Assembly (NCBI GenBank): GCA_964467255.1
Contig: CAYXPR010000003.1
Span: forward strand, 62,001 to 126,000
Source of the DNA: CAYXPR01 sp964467255
Lineage (GTDB): Bacteria > Pseudomonadota > Alphaproteobacteria > Rickettsiales > RGZB01
Direction: 5' to 3'
Length of the DNA: 64,000 nucleotides
The notes beneath the pieces are model-generated. The model was not told the DNA's origin. It was given only the letters and a program-made list of their open reading frames with translations, and ran no database searches. Shown piece by piece: positions 15,788 to 23,650 of the stretch (its first letter is position 1; every line of letters starts with the position of its first letter). Position numbers and translations under genes: made by a program.

Positions 15788-17959
15788 ATGGCATATATCA
15801 TCGGCACTGAACTTGCAGACACGTTACTGGGCACCGGCCTTGAGGATACGATTATCGGCCTCGGCGGGAATGACTCGATTCTGGGTGATGATGGCAATGA
15901 TGTAATTGATGGCGGCACGGGCCACAACACGATTAAAGCAGGCGCAGGCGCTGATTATGTCTATGCCACAGGCACGGGCTTTAACAGCATCGATGGCGGT
16001 GATGGCGACAACACGATTTTTGCGGCAGCGGGTGACGACACCATCGTAGCAGGCAATGGTTACAATCAAATTGATTCTGGTGCAGGCGATGACCGCATTA
16101 CGGTTACGGGCGGTTCATACATCGCTGCAGGCGAAGGCCGCGACTATGTCGTTGGGTCTACAGGAAATGATGTCATTTTAGGCGGCGCGGGCACAGATAC
16201 CATCCATGCGGGCGAAGGCAATAACTACGTTGATGCAGGCGACGGTGGCAGCACGGTGACGTCCGGTGCGGGCACCGATTATGTTCTGGGCGGCGTAGGC
16301 GTGGACTCTGTTTCCAGCGGCGCAGGCGCAGATTTTATCGCAACCTTCTCTGGTAACGATACAGTAGATGCAGGCGATGGCGATGATTCCGTTAGTGGTG
16401 GCGATGGCGATGACGTGATTGATGCAGGCAGCGGTAACGATGCCGTATTTCTTTCTGCAGGTTTTGATACGCTCACGGGCGGCACCGGCACCGATGAGCT
16501 CAGCGGCTTTTACAATGCGGGGCCCATTGAGGTTTCCTTCAGCGGCGACAATTCAGGCATCATCGGCAAGCCAGACGGCTACCAGTCCTTCACGGGCTTT
16601 GATGTGGTAACGGGCACGGTGGGTAATGACGTAATTTACGGCGTGGCAACCACCACCGGCAAATGGTTCAACGGCGTGGATGGCAACGACACGATATATG
16701 GCGGTAGCGGCGCAGACACGATTTTTGGTGGCGCAGGTCAAAACTTCATTAATGCAGGCGAAGGCAATAACGCCATTTCAGCAGGCGATGGTGCCAGCAC
16801 GGTCTATTCCGGCAGCGGTAACGATTATATCACCGGCGGCGTGGGCAGCGATTTCATCGCCAGCGGCGCAGGCGACGATTTCGTGCTCGCCAGTGACGGC
16901 AATAACACGGTGGATGCTGGCGAAGGTAACGATTACATTCTCACAGGCACCGGTAATGACGTTATCTCTGCCGGCTCAGGCACCGATTACATTGCCGCCG
17001 ATGCAGGCAATGATTACATCGAATCCGGCGCAGGCTTCGACTTTATCTTTGTCGGTTCCGGTAACGACACGGTGGATGCTGGCTCGTCGGTCGAGGGCAA
17101 TGAATATAACGGTTTTTATTACACGGCTGGCGGCCTGAACGTGACCTTCACGGGCGAATCTACCGGTCAGGTGGTCAAGCCGGATGGCACGGATGTGTTT
17201 TATGGCATCACGGTGGTAACGGGTACATCAAGCGCCGACACGATGGATGCGAGCGTCACGTTGGTGGGTAAGTGGCTCAATGGCGGCAACGGCAACGACA
17301 CTATTGTTGGTGGTGCAGGCGACGACACGGTGTTCGGCGGCGAGGGCTCCAACACCATTCATGTGGGCGAAGGCAATAACGCCGTCGATATGGGCGGCAG
17401 CACTGGCAGCGTTGTCACAGCTGGTAGCGGCAACGACTATATTTTCGGTGGCTCTGGCAACGACCAGATAACGTCTGGCGCAGGCGATGATGTGGTCTAT
17501 GGCTGGGCAGGAAACGACACCATCACCACCGGCAACGGCAGCGATTATGTGCTGGGGCTTGATGGCGATGACAGCATCGACACTGGCAATCAGACCGACA
17601 TCGTGAGCGGCGGCACGGGCGATGATACCGTTGCGGCAGGCGCAGGCGATGATACGGTGATTGGCGATACGGGTGCGGATGTGCTGGCGGGTGGCACGGG
17701 TGCGGATGTCTTCCAGTACCTCACCACGGCAGAATCCACCCTTGCCGATACCGACCTGATTGTGGATTTCGAGCAGGGCGCGGACCACATTGATGTGTAT
17801 GCCCTCGGGTTTACCGGCATTGTTGCGGGCGCAGGTGCGGGCACGATTCTGGGTTACCTGAATTCGCTCGGCGTTACCACCATCAGCAGCGATTCTGGTT
17901 TCGTGATCGATTTGAGCGGCAGCTACACGCTCACGGCGAGCGATTTCGTTTTTGCCTAA
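15788..17959 (+). CDS. RTX-type calcium-binding repeat protein, probably type I secreted
   Basis: Nearly all of the 723 residues are glycine/aspartate-rich nonapeptides of the GGxGxDxUx type (for example GGNDSILGD), which in this family form calcium-loaded parallel beta-rolls. The protein has no Sec signal. The last ~85 residues (from GADVFQYLTTAEST, with DLIVDFEQGADHID) match the C-terminal region of serralysin-type RTX exporter substrates and presumably carry the type I secretion signal. A longer repeat is superimposed: a non-RTX insert starting with GFYNAG or GFYYTAG at about residues 240 and 441 is followed by similar RTX blocks, a period of about 202 residues. No enzymatic domain and no ABC/MFP exporter genes are present nearby. 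Confidence 0.9.
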   Translation: MAYIIGTELADTLLGTGLEDTIIGLGGNDSILGDDGNDVIDGGTGHNTIKAGAGADYVYATGTGFNSIDGGDGDNTIFAAAGDDTIVAGNGYNQIDSGAGDDRITVTGGSYIAAGEGRDYVVGSTGNDVILGGAGTDTIHAGEGNNYVDAGDGGSTVTSGAGTDYVLGGVGVDSVSSGAGADFIATFSGNDTVDAGDGDDSVSGGDGDDVIDAGSGNDAVFLSAGFDTLTGGTGTDELSGFYNAGPIEVSFSGDNSGIIGKPDGYQSFTGFDVVTGTVGNDVIYGVATTTGKWFNGVDGNDTIYGGSGADTIFGGAGQNFINAGEGNNAISAGDGASTVYSGSGNDYITGGVGSDFIASGAGDDFVLASDGNNTVDAGEGNDYILTGTGNDVISAGSGTDYIAADAGNDYIESGAGFDFIFVGSGNDTVDAGSSVEGNEYNGFYYTAGGLNVTFTGESTGQVVKPDGTDVFYGITVVTGTSSADTMDASVTLVGKWLNGGNGNDTIVGGAGDDTVFGGEGSNTIHVGEGNNAVDMGGSTGSVVTAGSGNDYIFGGSGNDQITSGAGDDVVYGWAGNDTITTGNGSDYVLGLDGDDSIDTGNQTDIVSGGTGDDTVAAGAGDDTVIGDTGADVLAGGTGADVFQYLTTAESTLADTDLIVDFEQGADHIDVYALGFTGIVAGAGAGTILGYLNSLGVTTISSDSGFVIDLSGSYTLTASDFVFA

Positions 17960-18069
17960 AAAAGCCACCGCGTCACGGTGCTCAATTGACGAGCATCAAA
18001 GACAGAATGGCTTTAATCCTATCTAGTGTGCCATATTTGTAAGGCGCATTATGGGTAGGTGGCGAGGGC

Positions 18070-18699
18070 ATGGAAAAATCCAAAATTCTTCTGGCGCAAG
18101 TATGCGTGGTGGTGATGGCCCTCCTGTGCGTCAGCAGTTGTAAGGGCCGTGAATCCATCACCTATTACCGTGGCTACATGCCGGAGTATCGCTGGGGGCC
18201 AGGGCGGTTTTATCCGGTGGATAAGCAAGGCAACTTCATGGCGCTTTCGATGGATTACCGCGAAGGTGGAAAAGAAGGAGCGTATTATTGCCCCGGCACC
18301 ATCCGCACCCACGAAGACATCGCCATTATCTGTGATTACGGCACCCAATGGCAGAAAGGTGGTGCTGCAGTGGCCAATGCGGGCACGGGAGCAAACCAGT
18401 CGCCGAAACCAGCCAGTGTCTACGATCAGATACTTCAGGGTTCTCGTCCGGTACCACCGGTGCAAAACGCTCCGCCGCAATACCGTGCTCCCGCATCACC
18501 AGATACGAAGGTCAATCCGCAAGAATGGTATCATTATTGTGATAACGATATGTGCTACACCATGCCGTGGTCTGGCAAAGGCGCGCGCGCTTCCGCACCC
18601 GCTGCCACGCAGGATAACGATGCAATTTACAGCGCCCCACATCACGATGCAGAAAAAGGTTTGATAGAATATTACAACACCTATTGGGGAAATGAGTAA
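18070..18699 (+). CDS. Lipoprotein of unknown function
   Basis: The 209-residue protein has a lipoprotein signal peptide ending in the lipobox VSSC (Cys near residue 24). The mature part carries two possible disulfide regions (YYCPG and IICDYG; YHYCDNDMCYTMPW) and a Pro/Ala-rich linker around residues 115-150. The domain family is not recognised. It is probably anchored in the outer membrane, as residue +2 is Lys rather than Asp. No operon partner is obvious: the RTX gene ends about 110 bases upstream, and the MoeA-like gene begins 60 bases downstream. Confidence 0.75.
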   Translation: MEKSKILLAQVCVVVMALLCVSSCKGRESITYYRGYMPEYRWGPGRFYPVDKQGNFMALSMDYREGGKEGAYYCPGTIRTHEDIAIICDYGTQWQKGGAAVANAGTGANQSPKPASVYDQILQGSRPVPPVQNAPPQYRAPASPDTKVNPQEWYHYCDNDMCYTMPWSGKGARASAPAATQDNDAIYSAPHHDAEKGLIEYYNTYWGNE

Positions 18700-18759
18700 A
18701 AATACCGGTAGCCTTCTTTACAAAGCAAAGGCTTCTTATAGAATTGCCCCCGCTCCATA

Positions 18760-19953
18760 ATGAAACAAAAAGGGATGTTCTGCCCGATGCCAAAATTTAA
18801 GAAGCTGCTCGATTCCATCCAACCCTTGCATAAAGAACATGTTCGTACCGCCAACGCACTGGGCCGTGTGATTGCAGAGTCGGTAATTTCACCTATTTCA
18901 TTACCTGAACACGACATTGCTTCAGCAGACGGCTATGCCATCTGTGACACCTCTGAATGCGGCATCCCCTTAAACGTGCTGGCGGAGTCCAGCTCGGCAA
19001 AGCCGTATAAAGGCATGCTGGAAAAGGGCCATGCGATAAAAATGTATGCAGGCGGCAGGCTTCCGCGTGGTGCGGTGGCGGTGGCGCCATTTAGCAAAGT
19101 GACCGAGGGTAAGGGGCACATTATTGTGAATGAGCCAACGGTGGAGGGAGAGAATATCTGCCCCGCGGGACTTGATTTGACCAAAGACAAAGAAGTGCTA
19201 AAAATGGGCGACATTATCAATGCGCGATTGGTTGGTCTCGCTTCCACCGCACACTTATTCTGGCTGCCAGTGGTGCGCCGTCCACGCGTTGCCATATTGG
19301 CGGTGGGCAGTGAGCTTGCGCTGCCCGGTGAGGCCGATCAGGATAATCCCATCACGGCGTCATCTCTCTATGCATTTTCGGCTAACGTTACCATTGCGGG
19401 TGGCGAGCCGGTTATTTTGGGTATCGTGTCCGATTCCGACGCGGCCATTAAAGAGAAAATCAAAGAGGCAAAAGGGTGTGATCTTTTGTTCACCACGGGC
19501 GCGACATCGCTGGCCGCAGGCAACCTGATGCAAAAGGTGCTCAAAGACGTATGCGGTGAAATTGAAATTTACAAAGTGGAACTGAACCGTAACGACTGTA
19601 TGATTTTTGGCAAGGATGGCGACATGCCCATTTGTGCGGTTCCGGGCAACCCAATTTCCGCACAAATTTACTCCGCGTTGTTTGTAAAGCCCATCATCCG
19701 CAAGCTAGTGGGCATGCCGCCGTTGGGCAAGCGCTATGCGGTGCTGGGCCGCAACCTCGACCACCACGATAAGCGCGTGGCCTATCTGCACGCGTCTTTA
19801 AGCGTGGATAGTACCGGCACGTATATCGTCAATCCGGTTTCGGCACAGGATGGTTTTCTTTTGAGCGAACTTGCCAAGGCAGACTGCCTCATCGTGATTG
19901 AAAGCGGCAAGCAGTATAAAAAAGGCGAACTCATTGAGGTGGCAACGTTTTAA
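18760..19953 (+). CDS. Divergent MoeA-family protein (molybdopterin molybdenumtransferase-like)
   Basis: MoeA inserts molybdate into adenylylated molybdopterin. The 397 residues have the MoeA domain order: the N-terminal domain with PEHDIASADGYA, a domain II segment with the AGGRLPRGAVAV motif, the MoCF-binding domain (residues ~185-330) and a C-terminal beta domain. The MoCF loop, normally a TGG-S-G-x-x-D type motif, reads TTGATSLAAGN here and lacks the second glycine and the aspartate, while PGNPISA is intact. Activity is therefore doubtful and a regulatory or altered role is possible. No other molybdenum-cofactor gene is in the window. Alternative in-frame ATGs at 18775 and 18787 leave the core unchanged. 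Confidence 0.8.
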   Translation: MKQKGMFCPMPKFKKLLDSIQPLHKEHVRTANALGRVIAESVISPISLPEHDIASADGYAICDTSECGIPLNVLAESSSAKPYKGMLEKGHAIKMYAGGRLPRGAVAVAPFSKVTEGKGHIIVNEPTVEGENICPAGLDLTKDKEVLKMGDIINARLVGLASTAHLFWLPVVRRPRVAILAVGSELALPGEADQDNPITASSLYAFSANVTIAGGEPVILGIVSDSDAAIKEKIKEAKGCDLLFTTGATSLAAGNLMQKVLKDVCGEIEIYKVELNRNDCMIFGKDGDMPICAVPGNPISAQIYSALFVKPIIRKLVGMPPLGKRYAVLGRNLDHHDKRVAYLHASLSVDSTGTYIVNPVSAQDGFLLSELAKADCLIVIESGKQYKKGELIEVATF

Positions 19954-19987
19954 AGACCGATCTTTCCTTTAAAAACAACTCTCTGCA

Positions 19988-20019
19988 TTAACCGATTGTT
20001 AATCATTCCCTGTTACCGT
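19988..20019 (+). promoter_or_regulatory. CtrA-type promoter of the GS-fold gene
   Basis: There is an exact TTAA-N7-TTAA at 19988-20002 (spacer CCGATTG), then 11 bases and a weak -10, TACCGT (20014-20019). The ATG follows 41 bases after the box, after an AGGGGTG ribosome site. Confidence 0.6.
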
Positions 20020-20043
20020 GTAGGTTGGAGATAGGGGTGTTTC

Positions 20044-21540
20044 ATGCCAGGTAAATTTGTTGCACAGTTTGATTATAGTTCAGCCACGCCACGCGAAGGA
20101 AGTACTCCGTTCACATGGGGTGAAAATGGTGAGTTGCATGAGCGCATCATGCAGATGCTGCGCGAAAAAACGGCAACGTTTCATGAACGCGGCTACGACG
20201 TTTTTATCGGTACCGAGCAGGAATATATGCTTTACCCGCGCCCGACCGGAATCAAGCAAGCCCACCTTGATGAGCAAAAAGCACAAGCGCGGCAGCATTT
20301 AGAAGAAGAAGGCCAACTCAAAAAACGCGATGAACTTGAGGGATTCGGGCCCCGCGACATGGTAGCATATGATTTGCACGAAGAGCTTGCGGCAGGGCAG
20401 ATGGCAAAAACGCCTATCATCCAGCATCGCTTTGGTGGTGGCGCCAACGGCAAGCCATATTACGATCCGCATAAAGTAATGGAAATTAACACACTGCCGA
20501 CCAGCCCGGAAGATGCGGTATATAATTACCATGTCGCGCTTCGCACGCTGCAAAGCCTCACGGCGGAGTATGGGTTAACGGAAGAATATTGGAAGCGCGA
20601 TATTAGCATCAGCGTGGTGGATCGCCGTACAGGCCAGAATATCACTGACTGGAGTGCGGGAAATGAAGATCCGCGTGCGCTTCGCTTCGCCGAAGGTGTA
20701 CGCTTTATGGTGGAGGACGCCTTGCCCGTATTTGTGAAACACAGCGCTATCGATAAGGTTCTCGGCACGCCACTCAGCATCGGTCCTTCGCGCAGCGATA
20801 CGATTCGCGCCGATGGCGGCAGGCTTGAGCTGCGCCTCAACCACAACCCCATGGCAGGAGACCACATGGCACTAACCATGCTGCTTGCGTTGGCGGGAAT
20901 GGAATACGGTCTCTACCACAACATGACCGACCACTATCGCAAGAACGTCGATAGCGCAGAGTTTGTTACCAAGAAACAATTTGACGGGCCGGAGCAGTTT
21001 TTCTTCATGCGTGAGGTTTTAAATGGCGCCTCCGTGGGTGATGACGGGCGCCTGAACCCCAGAATGAAAGACGTGTTCGTGTATAACACACAAGGGTATT
21101 TTGCCAAAGAACTTGGCTGTAAAACCGAAGATCTTGATATGGGTACATGGGCCGGAAAAATACGCGTGAACCCCGATAACACCATTGAATGGCCACCTGC
21201 CACGGTGCTGTTCCGCACGGAAGATGCGGCCTCGCGTCAAGGTGCGCTTGATGCCGTTACATCGCAGTTCACCTATGGCCGTGAAATTCGTGCAGTGGTG
21301 AGCCATGGCACAGGGCAGGATATTGAATATGGAAAATACAGCACGGATGATTTGCGCTACGATACAAAAACTACCGCCCTGCACGCCATGGCGCAAAGCA
21401 AGCCGCTCCTTGAAACCATTGGCCCTGTGCTGCTGGGAGATATCTGCACGGCGATTGCAAAAAGCTACCCCTATAAAACTAAACCAGAGCATATGCCGGA
21501 AGTGGCGGGCGCATTCCGCAGCAATATTCAGGTGGATTAG
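20044..21540 (+). CDS. Glutamine-synthetase/glutamate-cysteine-ligase-fold protein of unknown substrate; candidate CtrA target
   Basis: Several segments of this 498-residue protein fall in the order seen in the GS/GCL carboxylate-amine ligase fold: GYDVFIGTEQEYMLYP near residue 57 (metal-binding E-x-E region), DPHKVMEIN around 140, a strand DISISVVD and GGRLELRLNHNPMAGDHMALTMLLALAG near 260, which resembles the Arg-x-Glu and ANPYLALAALL region of glutamine synthetase. It is too divergent to be the housekeeping enzyme. A peptide or amine ligase role is an inference from the fold. The protein is soluble, and an exact CtrA box lies in its promoter. It has no operon partner except possibly the membrane gene 70 bases downstream. 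Confidence 0.6.
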   Translation: MPGKFVAQFDYSSATPREGSTPFTWGENGELHERIMQMLREKTATFHERGYDVFIGTEQEYMLYPRPTGIKQAHLDEQKAQARQHLEEEGQLKKRDELEGFGPRDMVAYDLHEELAAGQMAKTPIIQHRFGGGANGKPYYDPHKVMEINTLPTSPEDAVYNYHVALRTLQSLTAEYGLTEEYWKRDISISVVDRRTGQNITDWSAGNEDPRALRFAEGVRFMVEDALPVFVKHSAIDKVLGTPLSIGPSRSDTIRADGGRLELRLNHNPMAGDHMALTMLLALAGMEYGLYHNMTDHYRKNVDSAEFVTKKQFDGPEQFFFMREVLNGASVGDDGRLNPRMKDVFVYNTQGYFAKELGCKTEDLDMGTWAGKIRVNPDNTIEWPPATVLFRTEDAASRQGALDAVTSQFTYGREIRAVVSHGTGQDIEYGKYSTDDLRYDTKTTALHAMAQSKPLLETIGPVLLGDICTAIAKSYPYKTKPEHMPEVAGAFRSNIQVD

Positions 21541-21610
21541 CACGCCACTTTTTTCTTTACGCAAACCGTGCTATTTCTTTTAAGCAGCAATCCAAACCAA
21601 AGGCAAAGAA

Positions 21611-22147
21611 GTGGCAGATAATATTGCATTATTGTTGAGTGCGGTGCTGGGCGCGATGGCGGGCGGCATGATTAGCCTTGTCGTGGAATACCGAAAGCGG
21701 CGCATGGAAACCGTGAGCCTTGCCAATGCTTTTTATGGTGAAATAAAGGCACTGCTCTCGAAAGTAGAAAAACGCGACTACATTCCCATGTTGCTGGCAG
21801 CAGCAAAGCAAAAGAAATTCATCGCGATTGAAGCGAAGCAAAACTACTTTGAAGTGTATGAGAATAATTGCGACCGCATCGGTATGCTGCCGCCGCATTT
21901 AACGTATGAAATCACCAAATTTTATATTTTCGCCAAAGCGTTTGTGGATGATGCCAATGCATATTGTGACTCCGACGACCCGCGCCAGTCGCACCACAAA
22001 CAGTATAAAATGATGGCAGATTTGCTGGAAAATATTGCCGAAGCAGGGCAGTCGGTGATTCGCAACGTGGAGTCGATGAACCGTCATGCGAATGTGCGGC
22101 TTGTCCGCGCGCGCTACCGCCGCCGCAAAGAGGGTGCTGTTTCTTAG
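21611..22147 (+). CDS. Membrane-anchored hypothetical protein
   Basis: The 178-residue product has one N-terminal transmembrane helix (about residues 4-25, with a GAMAGGM centre), then a basic stop-transfer (YRKRR) and a mainly helical cytoplasmic domain ending in a strongly basic tail (RARYRRRK). I do not recognise the family. The start codon is GTG at 21611, with AGGCAAAGAA ahead. The gene converges on the anti-sigma gene and their stop codons overlap by 4 bases. Confidence 0.65.
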   Translation: MADNIALLLSAVLGAMAGGMISLVVEYRKRRMETVSLANAFYGEIKALLSKVEKRDYIPMLLAAAKQKKFIAIEAKQNYFEVYENNCDRIGMLPPHLTYEITKFYIFAKAFVDDANAYCDSDDPRQSHHKQYKMMADLLENIAEAGQSVIRNVESMNRHANVRLVRARYRRRKEGAVS

Positions 22148-22464
22148 TTACCGTTAAAGGCAACCTCCAGCCACTGCTCGCCCCATTCTTTATCCATCTC
22201 TTCGTCAAACGCAGTGTCAACCAATGCGCCCGCACCGTTTTCCTTCACGTTCTGCGGCAGGATAGTACCCACGGGCATCACCCACAGCAGCGCAAGGCTC
22301 GCGGCCACCGTCAGCAGGCTCATACGCAGCGGGGTGAAAAAATGCACGGTAGATTTCGTGGCATAGCGCTGGTGATTGGCGGCGCGGATAATACGCTGCT
22401 CTAGCCCTGCATTGGGTGCGGGTATATTCAGCAGATCCAGTAATTTTTTATGTGTATCAGCCAT
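22144..22464 (-). CDS. Single-pass anti-sigma factor (putative)
   Basis: This 106-residue protein is encoded directly after, and overlapping, an ECF sigma gene. It has a helical cytoplasmic N-terminus (HKKLLDLLNIP), one transmembrane helix at about residues 48-66 and a short acidic periplasmic tail (EEMDKEWGEQWLE). That is the expected plan of a membrane anti-sigma factor, although no zinc-binding HxxxCxxC motif is present. The ATG at 22464 has GGAGG nine bases ahead and overlaps the sigma stop; an ATG at 22470 is closer to the Shine-Dalgarno than usual. The periplasmic part is short, so it may sense through a partner such as the repeat protein of the same operon. Confidence 0.7.
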   Translation of the reverse strand: MADTHKKLLDLLNIPAPNAGLEQRIIRAANHQRYATKSTVHFFTPLRMSLLTVAASLALLWVMPVGTILPQNVKENGAGALVDTAFDEEMDKEWGEQWLEVAFNGN

Positions 22465-23011
22465 AAACATCAGCCTCCTTCTTCAATTGTACCTTGGCGC
22501 GTGAAAGCAGTGACTCATACGCCTTTATTTTAAGCCCCATCGCCGCGGCTGCATCTTTCTGCGGTAGCTCAGAATAATAATGCAGCATCAGCGCGGTGCG
22601 TTGGCGCGCGGGTAATTTTGCCAGCACGCGCGCGGCCATTTCTTTGCGCTGCCGTAGGGCCAGTAATTCATCCGGCAGTGCGTCCGCATCTGGCACCTCG
22701 TCACTCAGCTCTGAGAAGAACTTCAAGCGCCGCGTTTTGCTTAACGCAAGGTTGCACACGATGCGGTAAAACCAGGTGGTGAATTGCGCGCCCTGATTTT
22801 CTTTCCACACGGCGCGGCCATCCACTAATTTCAAAAATGCATCCTGCACCACATCTTCCGCATCTTCGCGGTTGAGCGTGATACGGTATGCGGCGCGGTA
22901 AAATAATTTTGTATGCCGCAGCACCAGTGTATTGAATGCCGAGGCACTGCCGGACGCAATTTCGCTCAGCAGGGCCTCGTCACTGGGGGAGATTGTATTT
23001 ATTTGCGGCAT
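22457..23011 (-). CDS. ECF-type RNA polymerase sigma factor
   Basis: At 184 residues it has the standard ECF size with only sigma regions 2 and 4. Region 2 is marked by DAEDVVQDAFLKL (about residues 50-62), and region 4 by LPARQRTALMLHYYSELPQKDAAAAMGL with its helix-turn-helix. The ATG at 23011 is chosen since AGGTGG sits six bases before it; a GTG at 23020 would overlap that ribosome site. The gene lies between a secreted repeat protein (16 bases upstream) and a probable anti-sigma factor (8-base overlap), a three-gene envelope-stress-like operon. The recognised promoter is unknown. Confidence 0.9.
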   Translation of the reverse strand: MPQINTISPSDEALLSEIASGSASAFNTLVLRHTKLFYRAAYRITLNREDAEDVVQDAFLKLVDGRAVWKENQGAQFTTWFYRIVCNLALSKTRRLKFFSELSDEVPDADALPDELLALRQRKEMAARVLAKLPARQRTALMLHYYSELPQKDAAAAMGLKIKAYESLLSRAKVQLKKEADVYG

Positions 23012-23027
23012 TCGTGCCACCTAAGCA

Positions 23028-23519
23028 TTAAAACGGGGGCGGTCCATCCGGAGGACCTTCTCCAGGACCCATGCCGTGTTTGCCCTCACCGTGCCTGCTG
23101 CGTTTTTCCATGCGTCTTTCTACGAATTCAATTTTTTCGTCGTCGCTCATTTTGGCCCAGCGTTCTTCATGGCGCTTTTGCATTTTGTTAAATTTTTCCT
23201 CCACGAAGGCGACCTTTTCTTTGTCGTTCATTTTGGCCCATTTTTCCTTAAAGCGCGTGGCGTGCTCGGCATGCTTCTTTTCCACGAAGGCGAGTTTTTC
23301 CTCACGCGTCATCTTCTTCCATTTCTCTTTTTTCTCGGCATGAAAAGCCTCGCGTTCCTTGTCCGACATTTTTTCGAAGCGCTCATGCTTTTGTTCGGGG
23401 CTGAGCTTTTCAAAGTCTTCGCCATCTTTTGCCGCATACACGCCAAACGGCGCACTAAGGGCGAGGATGCAAACACCGGCCATTAGACTATGGCGTAAGG
23501 GTGAAAAAATCCGGGTCAT
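23028..23519 (-). CDS. Secreted helical tandem-repeat protein (DUF3106-like) of the sigma operon
   Basis: The 163-residue protein has a Sec signal peptide (likely cut after GVYA, residue ~29). It then carries four repeats of about 26-27 residues built on (K/R)W-x-KM-(S/T/N)-D-x-EK-x-x-FVE, at residues ~46, 66, 92 and 119, predicted as charged amphipathic helices. It ends in a Gly/Pro/His-rich tail (HGMGPGEGPPDGPPPF). Repeats of this type occur in DUF3106 proteins encoded beside ECF sigma genes, and they recall Spy/CpxP-like periplasmic chaperones. The ATG at 23519 has AAGGAG nine bases ahead. As first gene of the operon it may sense or buffer envelope damage. Confidence 0.8.
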   Translation of the reverse strand: MTRIFSPLRHSLMAGVCILALSAPFGVYAAKDGEDFEKLSPEQKHERFEKMSDKEREAFHAEKKEKWKKMTREEKLAFVEKKHAEHATRFKEKWAKMNDKEKVAFVEEKFNKMQKRHEERWAKMSDDEKIEFVERRMEKRSRHGEGKHGMGPGEGPPDGPPPF

Positions 23520-23650
23520 AAGGTGGAACTCCTTGAAATTATTCTTTCTATGGAAGTTATACGCCATGAAACGGCAAAAACCTTCGAATAAAAAAGGGGT
23601 TGAGTAAGGCGCTGTTAAATAACAACAAAGGACCGTGTTGTGGAATCAGC

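Noticed and set aside
15788..17959. Dense short DNA repeats considered as a CRISPR array
   Set aside because: They are in-frame codons for RTX nonapeptides, vary at third positions and lack constant repeats with unique spacers.
23071..23486. Rightward Phe/Leu-rich frames opposite the helical-repeat gene
   Set aside because: They are the antisense of Lys/Glu-rich repeats and have no start signals; the leftward protein has a signal peptide and regular repeats.
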